64,000 bases of DNA from Chenopodium formosanum. Taxonomy: Eukaryota; Streptophyta; Magnoliopsida; Caryophyllales; Amaranthaceae. The notes under the pieces are model-generated. The model saw only the letters and a list, made by a program, of their open reading frames with translations. It made no database searches and was not told the origin of the DNA. Below are positions 22,177-33,538 of this stretch, one piece after another. Numbering within the stretch: position 1 is the first letter of the stretch; each line of letters opens with the position of its first letter. A program made the translations under genes and the position numbers. Where the stretch lies: NCBI GenBank assembly GCA_024500155.1, contig CM044874.1, positions 45,296,384 through 45,360,383 of the forward strand, read 5' to 3'.

Positions 22177-22481
22177 GGTCTCTCATAATTGATGCATTTG
22201 TAATTGTTTCATGTATTTTCAATTTAATGTACTAATTTAATTTTACATATACAGATATTTAAAATTCATAATTGTTTAAATATGTATACTATCCAAACTT
22301 TTATTATACAACACATGTATTGTACAAATATGTAACCATTAATGAAAAGAATATTCGTAATAGCTGAAAAGCCTCATCAAATCGTAAACTGATAAATAAA
22401 AAATACTCCATAGTAATGATAACAAAATTATATTACTATAAGATGCTACTTGTAAGAATTATATGGAAAAAGATCAACTAA
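22010..22481. other. AT-rich DNA without recognised feature
   Basis: Contains a poly-T run at about 22147-22176. No gene or paired repeat seen. Confidence 0.5.
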
Positions 22482-22730
22482 TTAACGGTATGTTCACATT
22501 TACTAAACTGAGCTGAACTGATCTGATTGGAACTGAACTAAACTGAATTGTGGAACTGAACTAAACTGAACTGAACTGATTGGAATGAACTAAATTGAAC
22601 TGAACTGAGCTGAAATGAATATTTTATGAGAGGAGGAAATTCGGAGCTAAACTGAACTAAATGATTGGAGATGAACTGAAGTACACTGAACTGAACTGGA
22701 ATCAAGCAAAAGTGTACAGGCCCTAAGGAA
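22482..22730. mobile_element. hAT-like MITE with TGAAC array
   Basis: A core of degenerate AACTGAACTGAA units (22502-22705) is bounded by imperfect inverted ends: TTAACGGTATGTTCACATTT at the left, and the inverse of AAAAGTGTACAGGCCCTAA at the right (about 22710-22728). Confidence 0.45.
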
Positions 22731-22818
22731 GTTTTTATGATAAAAACATAAAACCACTCTTGAATTATAAAGCAAATTAGTTTCTTCCCTACTTATAATT
22801 TTGTTTAAATTTTTTTTA

Positions 22819-23018
22819 ATACTTCCTTTGTTTCTAGTCAGTTGACGCGTTTGATTTAGGCACATATATTAAGAAGAGGAGAGAGAGTGACAGAATGAAA
22901 AGGCAAGTGGGGTAGCTTGTAAATGAAAGGTAAAAAAGTTACCCCAATAGAAACGTGTCAACGAAAAAAAATTCGTAAAAAGAAATACGTGTCAACTAAA
23001 AAGAAATAGAAGTAGTAT
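22819..23018. mobile_element. Stowaway-like MITE, about 200 bp
   Basis: TACTTCCTTTGTTTCTAGTC, then AGTTGACGCGTTT at the left, pairs with AAATACGTGTCAACT, then AAAGAAATAGAAGTAGTA at the right. AT-rich centre, no coding. Confidence 0.6.
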
Positions 23019-23438
23019 ATAACATCATTAGATATATTAATAGTTCAATATATGTATTGGCAACTACACTGTATTCGTATGTATATATAATCATTTTAAT
23101 CTATATTATATACTTTATAATTCCTCTGTTTTCTTTTAAATGCAACATATCTTCTTTGCACATACTTTAAGGAATACATTAAGCAATGTAAACGGACAAA
23201 TTATTCAAAATAATTTATACATGTAATATTTGAATAGCACATTTACAAAAGTAATTTTTTTATACTGAAATACGAATATAGACATATAATAATAGAATAA
23301 AAAGAGTAAATATTATTTATTTTATTTTTAAAGTTGGTCGTAGCACGCACCGATCCAACTACTTGTTGTAAATAAGAAATTGGATTAGAAATGCAAACTG
23401 AATGCTATAGGGTGTATATGTATATTTTAGTGAATTTC
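23019..23438. other. AT-rich DNA, possible MITE fragment
   Basis: TTCCTCTGTTTTCTTTTAAA at about 23123 looks like one MITE end without a visible partner. No gene. Confidence 0.4.
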
Positions 23439-23769
23439 TAAATCGTGTCCGGTATTTACCAGGTAACGTTCGTATTTTAACACGATCTTACAAACATGCC
23501 CCCTTTTAATTTTACCCTAATTTACTATTACCCTAATTTACTTCTACCCATTATAAATTTACCCTATTTTATTTTCACCCCACCGGCCACCAAACAACCA
23601 CCACCACCGGCCGCCATCCACCATCCACCATCAACGACTTGAAATTATTTTTTTTAAAGAAAAAACTTTTGTCAACAACAATTTGCACAAGGGGTGAATG
23701 GACGAGTTTACGGAATTGCAGTCGCCGCCGGAGAGGTCATCTGTGCATACGGAATCACTGAATTTTTAG

Positions 23770-24075
23770 ACCTTTTTTTCGTAATTGCCAGAGGAACTCC
23801 TGATATTTTAGAATCTACCTCGGAACATTCTAAAATTTCAGGCGTTCCTACCTCTGTTCGCCTGGTATTTTAGAATGTTCTACGGTAGATTCTAAAATTT
23901 CAGGCGTTCCTCTGGCTTCATATAAGAAACGCTTAGAAATGTAGTCTCATCCATGGGACATACTAAATTATGAGATGAACAATGGTAGGAACACCTGAAA
24001 TTTTAGAATGTACCACGGAAGATTCAAAATATTAGGCGTTTCTTCCGTGGTACATTCAAATTTTTTAGGCGTTTC
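23770..24075. repeat. MULE1 5' palindrome array
   Basis: About six copies, in alternating orientation, of GGAACGCCTGAAATTTTAGA or its inverse, with GTACCACGG spacers. A matching array lies near the other end (27315-27505) and a variant in MULE2 (34461-34645). Confidence 0.8.
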
Positions 24076-24180
24076 CTATCTGTTTTGATTTTATTATTAT
24101 TATGTTATTTAAATATTATTATATCATTATTATTATATGATTTCATGGGTTCTTAAGTAGTTTGTTTTGTGGTTATAGGA

Positions 24181-25597
24181 TTTAGAATCAGAAAATGGCG
24201 GTGATGGTGTGAATTACAGTGGTCATTTTCAAACCGACACTGTGTTTCCTACTTTTGATGCTGTTTTTGAATGGGCGAAAGATATTTCGCGAACAATCGG
24301 ATTTTTATCACATGCAACTTGTTACACACATATTCGAACGTGATTGGTATGGACTCTACATACAAGACAAACAGATACGGCATGCCATTCTTTGAGATAG
24401 TTGGGGTTACACCGACAAATCAAAATTTTCTTATTGGATATGTCTTCATGAGAAACGAGACACAGGCTAGCTTAGTTATCGATGGGGGCTTCAGAGATTG
24501 AAAGATTTGATCGGATACCAACGGGAGCCATCAGTGTTCTTAACTAACCGTGAGCTTGGACTTTGTGCAGCATTAAAAGCTGAGTTTCCCCACACTATGC
24601 ATTTACTTTGTAGGTGGCACATTAATAAGGACGTCGAAGCTTATGTGACTGGATTGTTCAAGGACAAGACGGTGGCTGCAAAGTTCAAAAATGGTAGATG
24701 GAATCGAGTCATGAATGCTACATCTGAGCCGGAATATGAGCTAGCCTTGCAGAGATTGAAAACAAGTTGGGCTCGGTATCCGAAAGTTGTGGAATACGTT
24801 GAGACTACCTGGCTCCCTCATAAAGAGAAATTTGTGACGTGTTGGACGAACAGAGTTCTGCACTTTGGTAATGTTTGTACATGTAGGGTTGAGAGTCAGC
24901 ACTCGGCAGTCAAGAGTTGGATGGAATCATCAACTGGTTCTTTGGATACGGTATAGGCTCGAGTACATTGCCAGATTGGAAATCAGATTGTTGGAATACG
25001 TAACGCTTTAGAGGCTAGTAGATCTAAAGTAGGTGAGAAGTACAGGCACATGCCGTTGCAGCGGCTGAATAAAAAGGTTTCTCATCATTGTTTGTCTGTT
25101 CTTTACGATGAGATAGAAAGAATGAGAGGGTTAAGTTATGAGGTGCATGAGCGTTGAGGTTGTGCTCTACGGAACAGCCATGGGATACCATGTGCTTGCC
25201 AAATTCACAATTCAATGCGTGACAAGAAGGGGTTGTGTTGCAGCCAAATTCATCCATTTTGGCAGAGCCTTGTCATTTGTGATGGTGTTGATATTCCGGA
25301 ATTCGTCGACGAGTCGGCAGAAGAAGCAGCACATTTTCGTTCACTTGTCGACGAGGTTTTGGCTAGTGACCTTGTTACAGTTCGAAATATTTCTCGCATC
25401 ATTGAAGATGAAATTCATCCGAATCATTCAGATCTTGAAGAGCCAGAAGTGAATCACTCAACACGGGGTCGTCCACGGGATCATTCAACTAGGCGTAACC
25501 GTGGCTATTTTGAGAATGTTGAGCGTAACAGTAGCGGTCGTAGAGGGAGAAGGCCAGGCCAACATAGTTCGAGGAAAAATCGTCAAACTGAATCCGA
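24181..25597 (+). pseudogene. MULE1 transposase (FAR1-type, internally deleted)
   Basis: Starts after an intron acceptor (GGTTATAG ending at 24180) with an acidic N-terminus homologous to MULE2. At about 24306 it jumps to the catalytic region: about 500 bp, the whole FAR1-like DNA-binding segment, is missing relative to MULE2 (35088-35600). Catalytic region: GMDSTYKTNRYGMPFFEIVG (first acidic residue kept, about 24348), LCRWHINKDV (about 24610), RVESQHSAVK (about 24890), then a SWIM-like zinc finger CALRNSHGIPCACQIH (about 25160-25212). Breaks: 5-bp insertion near 24470, TAG at 24954-24956, TGA near 25156. There is no intron at the point where MULE2 has one. Confidence 0.85.
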
Positions 25598-25689
25598 TAT
25601 TTTTTTTTTTGATATATATTTTTCTACCAATTATGAATTTTATATTAATTTATTTTCTACCCATTACGAATGTGTATTTTTTTTCAGGA

Positions 25690-26246
25690 GGAAATGGATT
25701 CAACATCGAACAATGTAGGTACGCTCACTTGCTTCCCGGACCTATATTGCGTTACATAACCGGGTGGAATGATGTCATTGGTGATGGTAATTGCGGCTTT
25801 CGTTGTGTTGCCGCCTTCTTCATGGGTGATCAAGAGCAATGGAGGTTAGCTCGACAATTCATGGCTAATGAGATTACTGGTTATCCGCACTTATACAGGA
25901 GGAGTTATTACGAGGCAGGTGGTTTGGATTTTGAGATACAATGTATTCGTTGGAGCGGTGGCCCATGTGGGTAAAGACATTGGATGGTAGCCTTTCAGGA
26001 TTTGTACGTAATTGTTACCTTATACTTATACCGTTGCGGGCCCCTGACAATGCTACTGCACCAACTCGAGAGTTTGTTATAGCAACTATTGGTGGGTCTC
26101 ATTTTATACTTTTGCAGCTTAACCAAAACCATCTGATTCCCCCGATTGCAAATGTTTGGTACTGGGCTCGTGAACCTAGCGTTATTGGATGGGAGCAACA
26201 ATACCAACATAGATATAGTTTGTGGGAAAGATTAGTCGCAACATGA
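25690..26246 (+). pseudogene. MULE1 OTU-like cysteine protease domain
   Basis: Follows an acceptor TTTTTTTTCAG ending about 25687. GDGNCGFRCVAAFF (about 25781-25822) holds the Asp and nucleophile Cys of OTU deubiquitinases. GGSHFILLQL (about 26090-26120) supplies the expected His, followed by LIPPIANVW. OTU or ULP1 protease domains are known passengers of plant MULEs. A frameshift near 25970 separates Cys from His, and an in-frame stop lies at 26244-26246. The role in the element is unknown. Confidence 0.8.
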
Positions 26247-26324
26247 TAGATGTAATGCGTTGATTTTTTTTGTCTGCACTTTGATTTTATTTTTTTTTGC
26301 ACTTTGATTTTTTTGTTTTAGTTA

Positions 26325-26386
26325 TTTATTTATTATTATTATCATTTATTATTATTACTATTAGTATTATTATTTATTATTATTAC

Positions 26387-26447
<61 letters not shown>

Positions 26448-26452
26448 AGTTA
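26325..26452. repeat. (ATT)n microsatellite
   Basis: Interrupted TTA/TTATTA repeat, pure from about 26385. MULE2 carries a similar run at 34672-34745, placed before its transposase. Confidence 0.9.
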
Positions 26453-27314
26453 GCATGCCAAAAATAATTAAAAAAAAACACTAACAAGTAAAGTGCTAAT
26501 GTCCGTACAAATATTAAAAGTGTCCGATTACAATCAGAAAAACAAAATAATAAAAGTGTCCAACCAACAATTAAACTGTTCAACTAAGAATAAAATTGTC
26601 TAGCGTAACAACAAATAAACAAGAGGAAAGACAGAAACTTGATAAAGATGAAGCTTTTTTGATAAATATGACTATCCTTCGAAACATGACTGTCCTTCAG
26701 AAACATATAAGACCTTTGCTCTTCATAATTAGCCATCAACACGGCAATATTATGCCTGATTATTTGTTTATTCTCTCTATACATCGTTATACGATGCTCC
26801 TCACTTTACAACCCTTTAATCTCTTAAGCTAATCCATTCAATTTTAGCTAAGTGAAGCACATTAATCCTTTAAATAATAACAAACCTACCAAGCTGAAAG
26901 TCACAATTACCATTGGAAAAATGTAAGACCTTGGCAATTTATAATTGATCATCAACAGCTAGTAAACTAAACAACCTTGATCTTGTACCAAGGGATATAC
27001 CATCGCTTACTTTAATCATAAGAGCTTAAATTGAGCTTCAATTTGTCTAGCTACTAATGATACTAAGGCAACAACAATGCACCACATATATTGCTCATTC
27101 ACATAGAGACGTTTGCCTAACTATAAATTGTTGTACAACTTAACTTTAAATTCCATAAACCATATTAAATAATAACAACTACAATTTATAACAAGCAATT
27201 AAAAATAATTAACATAATATAATAAATAATATAATAACAGCAATAGCAACAACAAAAACAACCACATATGAAAAATAGTTTATAAAAAAAAAGTTTTAAA
27301 AAAAAAATAAAATA
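26453..27314. other. MULE1 noncoding 3' region
   Basis: AT-rich; only short spurious ORFs. Contains repeated AAAAGTGTCC units (26515-26560). Confidence 0.5.
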
Positions 27315-27505
27315 AAACGCCCAGAGATTTAGAATCTCTCGGCTACGAACGCCTGGAAGTTTAGGATCTCCGGGCGTATGTTCGGAAATTCCAAGCGTTC
27401 GTGTTTCGTCTGGGATTTTCGAACTTATGGCCGGAGATCCGGAATTTTCGGGCGTTTCTAGCCTAGAGATTCCAGATCTCCAGGCGTTCCTTGGAGTCGA
27501 CAGAA
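27315..27505. repeat. MULE1 3' palindrome array
   Basis: Repeated CGCCTGGAAGTTTAGGATCTCCGGGCGT-like units in alternating orientation, counterpart of 23770-24075. The 90-codon ORFs across it are artefacts. Confidence 0.75.
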
Positions 27506-27845
27506 AATTAAAAAAAAAAAACGAAACCACTAACCTGTTCGCCGGAGACAATCCCTTTTCCTTTCTGATTTCCGGCCATCTGCGTGCCCTTGAACCGTCA
27601 ACGCTGAAATTTCTTACAAAAAAAAAATAAATAAAAACTTGGTGGCTGATTATGGTGGTAACCGGTGGTGGTGGTTGATATGGGGGTTGAATTTTGGGTG
27701 AAAGAGAAAGGGTAGGTGAAGAGGGTGAAGAGAGAGAAAGGTAAAAGTTATAACAAAAGGTTTTGATGGGTTATTTAGGAGAGGGTATATTAGTATGTAT
27801 TTTTAAAAATACGGGCGTTACCCGGTAAATACCGGACGTGATTTA

Positions 27846-28611
27846 GTACCCCCATATTTTATCCTTGAGTCAAACAAAAGTGAATGGTGTATCCAATCAT
27901 CAACTTTTTTATTTTTTTATTATTTTTTTATTTTTTTTTATTTTTTTTACAAGAGCAAAGGAACAAACAAAACTAAATATCACTAGTTATCAAATCATTA
28001 ACTGAGGCTTTGTTATCTTCATAAACAATACAGTAATATTTAGTAAAATCAATTTTAATTTAGTAAAAATAATTACCAATTCATTATAATTTTGTTTGGT
28101 AAAAATAATTCCAGTTTAGTAAAATAATTTTTAATAAGTAGATATTATTAATTTTGAAGAACATATTTAATAAAGAATTAGTAAAATAAATTAAATCTAG
28201 TAAAATAATTTAAATTAAAAAAAATATTAATTCAGTAAAAATAATTTATTTTAGCAAAATAAAACTGATTAAAACCAGAGGCTAAACGGATTGTTATCAT
28301 GCATGCTAACATGCGTCTACAATCCTACATCATTGTAATATCTCACACGGAATACTTCTTAGTTCTTTTATACTTTGTAATATTTTCTCCATTTCTAAGT
28401 TGATTTTTTTTGTTGCTCTTATCAATACAATATTTTAATGATTAATATCTTTAATTATTAATAAATAAAATTTATCAAAAAAATTAATATTATATAAGTA
28501 TATTTTGAGACGATTTAAAAAAAAAATCACAAAATCTAGTCAAAATGGGATAAGTAAATTGTATCAAAAGTCAAAACGTATAAAAAAAAGCTGACAAAAG
28601 TACTCTTACTA
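27846..28611. other. AT-rich DNA with short interspersed units
   Basis: 28030-28260 is built from AGTAAAATAATTT-like units, also found at 19800-20000. A half MITE end (TTTTCTCCATTTCTAAGTTG, 28385) is present. No gene. Confidence 0.5.
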
Positions 28612-28619
28612 TGGTAATG

Positions 28620-30026
28620 TGAGTAAAGCATAAATACAGTCCCTGAAGTTCTGTATTTGTGCATTTTTAGTCCCTCAACTTTTATTTGTGCATTTTTGGT
28701 CCCTCAACCACCACTCTTGGTGTTTCTGACCAAAAAGTTGAGGGACTTATCCTAGTCAGCAAAAGTTTAGGGACTATGACTCATATATTATTTTTTTTTT
28801 TTTTTTTTGTCAAATTTTTATTTTAAAAGAATCTTTTTATTATTTTAGGTATCAAATAGTTTAGGCACCTTACTTTATTTTACTTTCTTTTCTTTTTTTG
28901 TTTTTTAAAAAAAAAATTGTCTTAAAGAAATAGGAAAAGGAAAAATAAAGAAAGAATTAAGAAAAAAGGAAATAAAAAGAAATAGAAAAACGAAAATTAA
29001 AGAAGAAAAATGAAGAAAACTAAAATAAAAAACAAAAACAAAGGAGTGGTCAACCTCCTCTTCTACTGTTTCGGTTTGGCTGATCTAATGGGGTAAACAA
29101 TCCCCTACTTTGCACCTTATCAACAATCATCAGCAATAATCATTTTTTAATTCCAGGCTTTGATTTATCTTAGCTTGTGTTGGAAATGTGGCCTGGTGTT
29201 GGAGATGCAACTGCGCGAATTAGGGTGTGCGACGGTGGAGGCTGTTGTGGTGGAGAATGGAGATGCGGGAATCGAAGGTGGCGTAGTGGTGGGAGTTGTG
29301 GTTGCGGCAAGGTGAAAGGTGACCACAATCGAATTTTAATTAATTTTTTAGTTTAATTGGATTGTTTAGTGTTTGATGAGGATGATCTAATGAAATATAT
29401 ACTCGTATAATACTATAATCCAACACTTGATCCTACTCTTTACGAGTATGAAGTTCATTTACATTGTTCCTAAATCTTCTTTGTCAAATTTGTACTTCGT
29501 ATTATGAATTTTTGAATTCATCTTTATTTTTAAAATTGATTGAATGTGAAGGAGATTTATCCGAAAATCTCATCATTTACATAAAATCGAGGCAAATTAG
29601 ATGATATTTGTAAATCCCAAAGTAAAAACATCGTTAATTAACATAATTTGATGTTGAGAATTCTTTTAGATTTTCCGTCAAATTAACGGTCTCATATTCA
29701 GATAATTTATGTTTGTTTTTATTATTTTATTTGACATTTAATTTAGAAAAAACAAACGTAGTATAATAAGTTATGGTCCAACAAAAAAAAAAAGAAAATT
29801 TAGGGAAAAAAGATTCATTTTAAAATAAAAATCTGAAAAAAAAAAGAAAATTAATAAATTATTAAGTCATAGTCCCTAAACTTTCACTGATTAGGCAAGG
29901 TCCGTCAACTTTTTGGTCAGAAACACTAAGAGTGGTGGTTGAGGGACCAAAAGTGCACAAATGAAAGTTGAGGGACTAAAAGTACACAAATATGAAAGTT
30001 CAGGGACCGTATTTGTGTTTTACTCA
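28620..30026. mobile_element. Non-autonomous DNA transposon with ~170-bp TIRs (Pack-MULE-like)
   Basis: TIRs 28620-28790 and 29860-30026 match closely in inverse (TGAGTAAA, GTCCCTGAA, GTCCCTCAACCACCACTCTT, TTTCTGACCAAAAAGTTGA blocks). Flanked by an exact 8-bp duplication TGGTAATG (28612-28619, 30027-30034). The interior is AT-rich except for a GC-rich island at about 29160-29320 (GTGGCCTGG, GGAGATGC, GGTGGTGG), which could be a captured gene fragment. TIR length suggests a Mutator-like element; an 8-bp duplication also fits hAT. Confidence 0.8.
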
Positions 30027-30030
30027 TGGT

Positions 30031-30226
30031 AATGCTATACATAGGGCTATGTAAAAAACACTCTTGAAAATTGTTAAAATTTCGAATATCATGACAAAAT
30101 AACACATTAATTACACTGATCTACACGTTTTTTTTTTTGTCATGAATTCCTAATTTTATACAATTTTCAAGAGTGTTTTTGATGCTTATAGATAGCTATA
30201 AGCCTATAAGGGCTATGTATAGCATT
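30031..30226. mobile_element. MITE, about 196 bp
   Basis: Inverted ends AATGCTATACATAG...CTATGTATAGCATT, with AACACTCTTGAAAATT inside each arm. The right arm has about 25 bp extra. Its left end is shared with the TGGTAATG duplication, so the 1.4-kb element inserted right at this MITE's edge. Confidence 0.7.
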
Positions 30227-30314
30227 TTCCAAATACTATATAATCATTTATCATGACTTTTAAGTTGTTGGATTCAATACATTTTATAAAACTTAATAAA
30301 GTTGAATTATTTTT

Positions 30315-30673
30315 GGGGAAAATTGTCAAAAATAATACAAAATTTGAACAATCCGCCAAAAACAAGTCAAACTTTTAATTATTTTAAATAATACAAACTT
30401 TGAGGGTTATCCGTTTTAAACAAGTTAAAACCGATTAATTACCTCATGAATAGATTATATGGAACACGTGATATTGTATTATTTTCTTAAAACTATTAAA
30501 CAACTTTATAACATAAAGAATAATAAAAAAAAAAACCGGTTAAATAACTTGTAGGTAAAATAACTTGTTTAAAGCAGATATCCGTTAAAGTTTGTATTGT
30601 TTAGAAATAATTAAAAGTTTGACTTGTTTTTAGCGGATCGCTCAAAGTTTGTATTATTTTTGACAATTTTTCC
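30315..30673. mobile_element. MITE, about 359 bp
   Basis: Arms of about 110 bp: GGGGAAAATTGTCAAAAATA at the left, inverse at the right (30650-30673), with inner blocks AAACTTTTAATTATTT and TTATCCGTTTTAAAC also paired. No clear target duplication. Confidence 0.7.
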
Positions 30674-31255
30674 ACATTTTTATTGAATTCGGATTATAAT
30701 TTTTAAAATAATTTACAATGTTAATGTATATGTGAATCTTAAATTACAGTATAATCTTTATAATAATCTATTCAAAATGTAATTTTTGTAAGCAATGAGG
30801 TTATCATCCCAACTACCCAGAAAATTAACTCTCTTACACTAACAAATCCAGAAAAATTTACCTTATTTTGAAGATTAGCTGTAAACATCAGCAGGTAAAC
30901 TACTACTAGTACTACTGTCTACTGACAGACTCACAGTCATATGATTATCAGAGCTGTCACACTTGCAGTTTCTCAACGGTCGTCGTCAGCAGAACGCCGT
31001 AAAAATGGCGGATCCCCACGTTATTGCTTCGCTATCAAATTCCCTGATTCCTTCCTTCACTACTCAAGTCGCCAATTCTTTGTCACATTATTTACGAATT
31101 GACAAATTGGCGTGAAATAAAAATAAAAAAAGCAGCATATCCTGATAAATCTCACTCTGTCTCACTCTCTTTATCTCTCCTCCCTCACTCCATGTTCAAC
31201 CCCTTTTCCCATCACAACCCCACTACAACACATACACCCAAAATCCCACAAAGCT
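30674..31255 (+). promoter_or_regulatory. 5' flank and leader of the CRINKLY4-related gene
   Basis: AT-rich DNA gives way near 30950 to more balanced sequence. A CT-rich leader (31148-31192, CTCACTCTGTCTCACTCTC) of the pyrimidine-patch type precedes the start. I see no convincing TATA box. An overlapping ORF from 31099 in another frame lies in this leader and is not supported as a gene, though it could act as an upstream ORF. Confidence 0.5.
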
Positions 31256-33538
31256 ATGCTGTCTCTCTCCTCAATTCTCCTCTTCTTCTTCTCCACTTCA
31301 ATCTCTGCTTATGGGTTCGGATCCATGGGTCCCATCTCCGCCGCCTTCGGCCGCGACAACTCATTCTTCTGCGCTATTGATGCCAGCGGTAAACAAGCCG
31401 TTATTTGCTGGGGTATGTCGCCGGAAATGACATCGGAGAATTTCACCACTATCCCTCCTATGGCTGCTCTCTCCGGCGGCGAGGGGTTTATGTGCGGCAT
31501 TTTAGCAAACACCTCGCAGGCATACTGCTGGGATTCTTCTGGTACAGGTAATGATCTTGTACCGCCTTTTTATAGATACAATAATTATTCTTTCATTGCT
31601 GCTGGGAAAAATCATGTTTGTGCAATTAAAGGAAATTACTACTCGGATACTAGTATATCCGGTTCCGTTGATTGTTGGGAAGTTGTACATGGATCGAATT
31701 CAAGCACCTTAACATCGAAACAGAGTACTCTGTTTTATGATCAGAGTATTGACAATCTTTTGTTTGTTAAGATTGTTTCTGGGGATGGTTTTAGTTGTGG
31801 TATTGTTAAAGATGATGAGCACCTTATTTGTTGGGGACCAAGTTCAGCCAATTTACGAGTTTCCAAGATTTCAGAAAATTTTATGGGATTATCTTCAAGC
31901 AGAAGTAGTGTATGTGGGATTGTAAAACCTTCGGGAGAAGTCAAGTGTTGGGGAAAAGACGATTCATACTCTGATCCCCCATCTGGGGTTCGATTCGTCG
32001 CATTGACAGGTGGTTCTCGCCATTTTTGTGGGATTCGAGCGGATACTCATGGGGTTGATTGTTGGGGAGGATTCAACGCTTCATCAATACCAAAGCGTTC
32101 AGGTTTCTTCGCGATTGTTTCATCGGATATTGCAGCTTGTGGTATAAGAGAAGAGGATTTGGTGTTAGACTGCTGGTTTATAAATGAGGATACTGCACCT
32201 GCGGAGTATAATCCGCCTTTGCAGCTATGTAGTCCTGGATTATGTAGTCCGAGGTCTTGTGATGTAGGAGAGTTCGCGTTCAATGCTAGTGCTTTAAACG
32301 AACCTGAGTTGACTAATGTATGCATACGAAAGGATTTGCATATTTGTTCTTCTTGTGGGACTAATTGCTCGTCTGGATATTTTCTGTCTAGTCCGTGCAC
32401 GGATAATGCAGATAGAGAATGTACTGCTTGTTCTCTATGCCAAAATAGTTCGTGTTGGGGCGTTTGTGGGCTTGCAGAAGTCGAGTTGAAGAAGAGGCAT
32501 CAACGTCAAATGCAAAAGATTGTCCTCATTTTGGGACCTTCTATTGCTGGTTTTCTATTAATATTGATTGGTTGGTGTCTTTTCCCATATTTATACTTCT
32601 TCAAAGCAAAAGATGGACCTACAAAGCAATTTAGATCATGTATTGGTAAAAAGGATCCGGAGTGTGATGGTAATGGTGATCCTAATCCTCCGATACCAAT
32701 TGCACATTGTCCTGAAGAAGCACAGATTTTCCGGCTCTCAGAGCTCAAAGATGCTACTAATGGGTTCAAGGAATTTAATGAGTTGGGAAGAGGAAGCTAC
32801 GGTTTTGTGTATAAAGCGTTACTCCCAGATGGGCGACAAGTAGCAGTTAAAAGAGCGAATGCAGCTACTATAATTCACACAAATATCCGAGAATTTGAAA
32901 ATGAGTTGGAGATCCTTTGCAAACTGAGACATTGCAACATTGTAAACTTGTTGGGTTATTGTACGGAGATGGGGGAGAGGCTGCTTGTTTACGAATACAT
33001 GACACATGGAACGTTACATGATCATCTACATAACGGTCTCTCCCCTCTCAGTTGGACTTTCCGTTTGAGGATTGCAATGCAAGCTGCAAAGGGACTTGAG
33101 TACCTTCACATGGAAGCTAATCCTCCAGTAGTTCATCGCGATGTCAAGACATCCAATATTCTGTTAGATACAGATTGGGGAGCCCGGATTTCTGATTTTG
33201 GATGTTTAAATTTTAATGAAAAGGATCTCGGTGAAGATATGAAAAACGATGTCTACAACTTTGGAGTTGTTCTGCTAGAGATTCTTAGTGGAAGGAAAGC
33301 ATATGATGTGGACTACTCTCCTCCGAACATTGTTGAGTGGGCAGTTCCCCTCATAAGGATGGGGAAGGCGGCTGCTCTTATTGATAGGTACGTGGCTCTT
33401 CCACGAAACGTTGAACCATTGCTAAAGCTAGCTGATATATCAGAGTCTGCGGTCCGAGAAAATTCAAGTGATCGGCCTACAATGTCAGCAATAGCCAATT
33501 CGCTGGAGCAGATTGTAAAGGAAGGATTAATACTATAG
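31256..33538 (+). CDS. CCR1/CCR2: CRINKLY4-related receptor-like kinase, probable pseudokinase (CCR1/CCR2 type)
   Basis: Single-exon ORF of 760 residues. Signal peptide about 1-22; CRINKLY/RCC1-like repeats about 25-330 (repeated CGI..., CWG motifs); Cys-rich TNFR-like region about 345-410; membrane helix about 422-449; kinase domain about 503-755. Gly-loop GRGSYGFVYK, Lys in VAVKR (about 530), HRDVKTSN (about 627) and DFG (about 647) are present. Only about 20 residues separate DFG from DVYNFG, so the activation-loop/APE part (GTxGYxxPEY in relatives) is missing. In Arabidopsis this deletion marks the CCR1/CCR2 branch of the ACR4 family, reported to lack kinase activity. Family role: plasma-membrane signalling in epidermal and root development. 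The frame is intact, unlike all neighbours. Confidence 0.93.
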   Translation: MLSLSSILLFFFSTSISAYGFGSMGPISAAFGRDNSFFCAIDASGKQAVICWGMSPEMTSENFTTIPPMAALSGGEGFMCGILANTSQAYCWDSSGTGNDLVPPFYRYNNYSFIAAGKNHVCAIKGNYYSDTSISGSVDCWEVVHGSNSSTLTSKQSTLFYDQSIDNLLFVKIVSGDGFSCGIVKDDEHLICWGPSSANLRVSKISENFMGLSSSRSSVCGIVKPSGEVKCWGKDDSYSDPPSGVRFVALTGGSRHFCGIRADTHGVDCWGGFNASSIPKRSGFFAIVSSDIAACGIREEDLVLDCWFINEDTAPAEYNPPLQLCSPGLCSPRSCDVGEFAFNASALNEPELTNVCIRKDLHICSSCGTNCSSGYFLSSPCTDNADRECTACSLCQNSSCWGVCGLAEVELKKRHQRQMQKIVLILGPSIAGFLLILIGWCLFPYLYFFKAKDGPTKQFRSCIGKKDPECDGNGDPNPPIPIAHCPEEAQIFRLSELKDATNGFKEFNELGRGSYGFVYKALLPDGRQVAVKRANAATIIHTNIREFENELEILCKLRHCNIVNLLGYCTEMGERLLVYEYMTHGTLHDHLHNGLSPLSWTFRLRIAMQAAKGLEYLHMEANPPVVHRDVKTSNILLDTDWGARISDFGCLNFNEKDLGEDMKNDVYNFGVVLLEILSGRKAYDVDYSPPNIVEWAVPLIRMGKAAALIDRYVALPRNVEPLLKLADISESAVRENSSDRPTMSAIANSLEQIVKEGLIL

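Larger units (their letters stand above)
23439..27845 (+). mobile_element. MULE1: Mutator-like element with OTU-like domain
   Basis: Terminal inverted repeats of about 45 bp: left starts TAAATCGTGTCCGGTATTTA, right ends (inverted) TAAATCACGTCCGGTATTTA, and both run on through GGTAACG and CGTATTTT. Between them are a FAR1/MULE transposase remnant, an OTU-like protease region, an ATT microsatellite, and palindrome arrays near both ends. The 9 bp outside each end (GTGAATTTC and GTACCCCCA) do not match, so no target duplication is visible. Probably an old, immobile copy. Confidence 0.85.

Noticed and set aside
31099..31380. Separate 93-codon gene before the kinase
   Set aside because: Overlaps the leader and start of the kinase in another frame; CT-rich composition explains it.
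32047..32400. Minus-strand ORFs inside the kinase gene
   Set aside because: Shadows of a real coding frame with no family resemblance.
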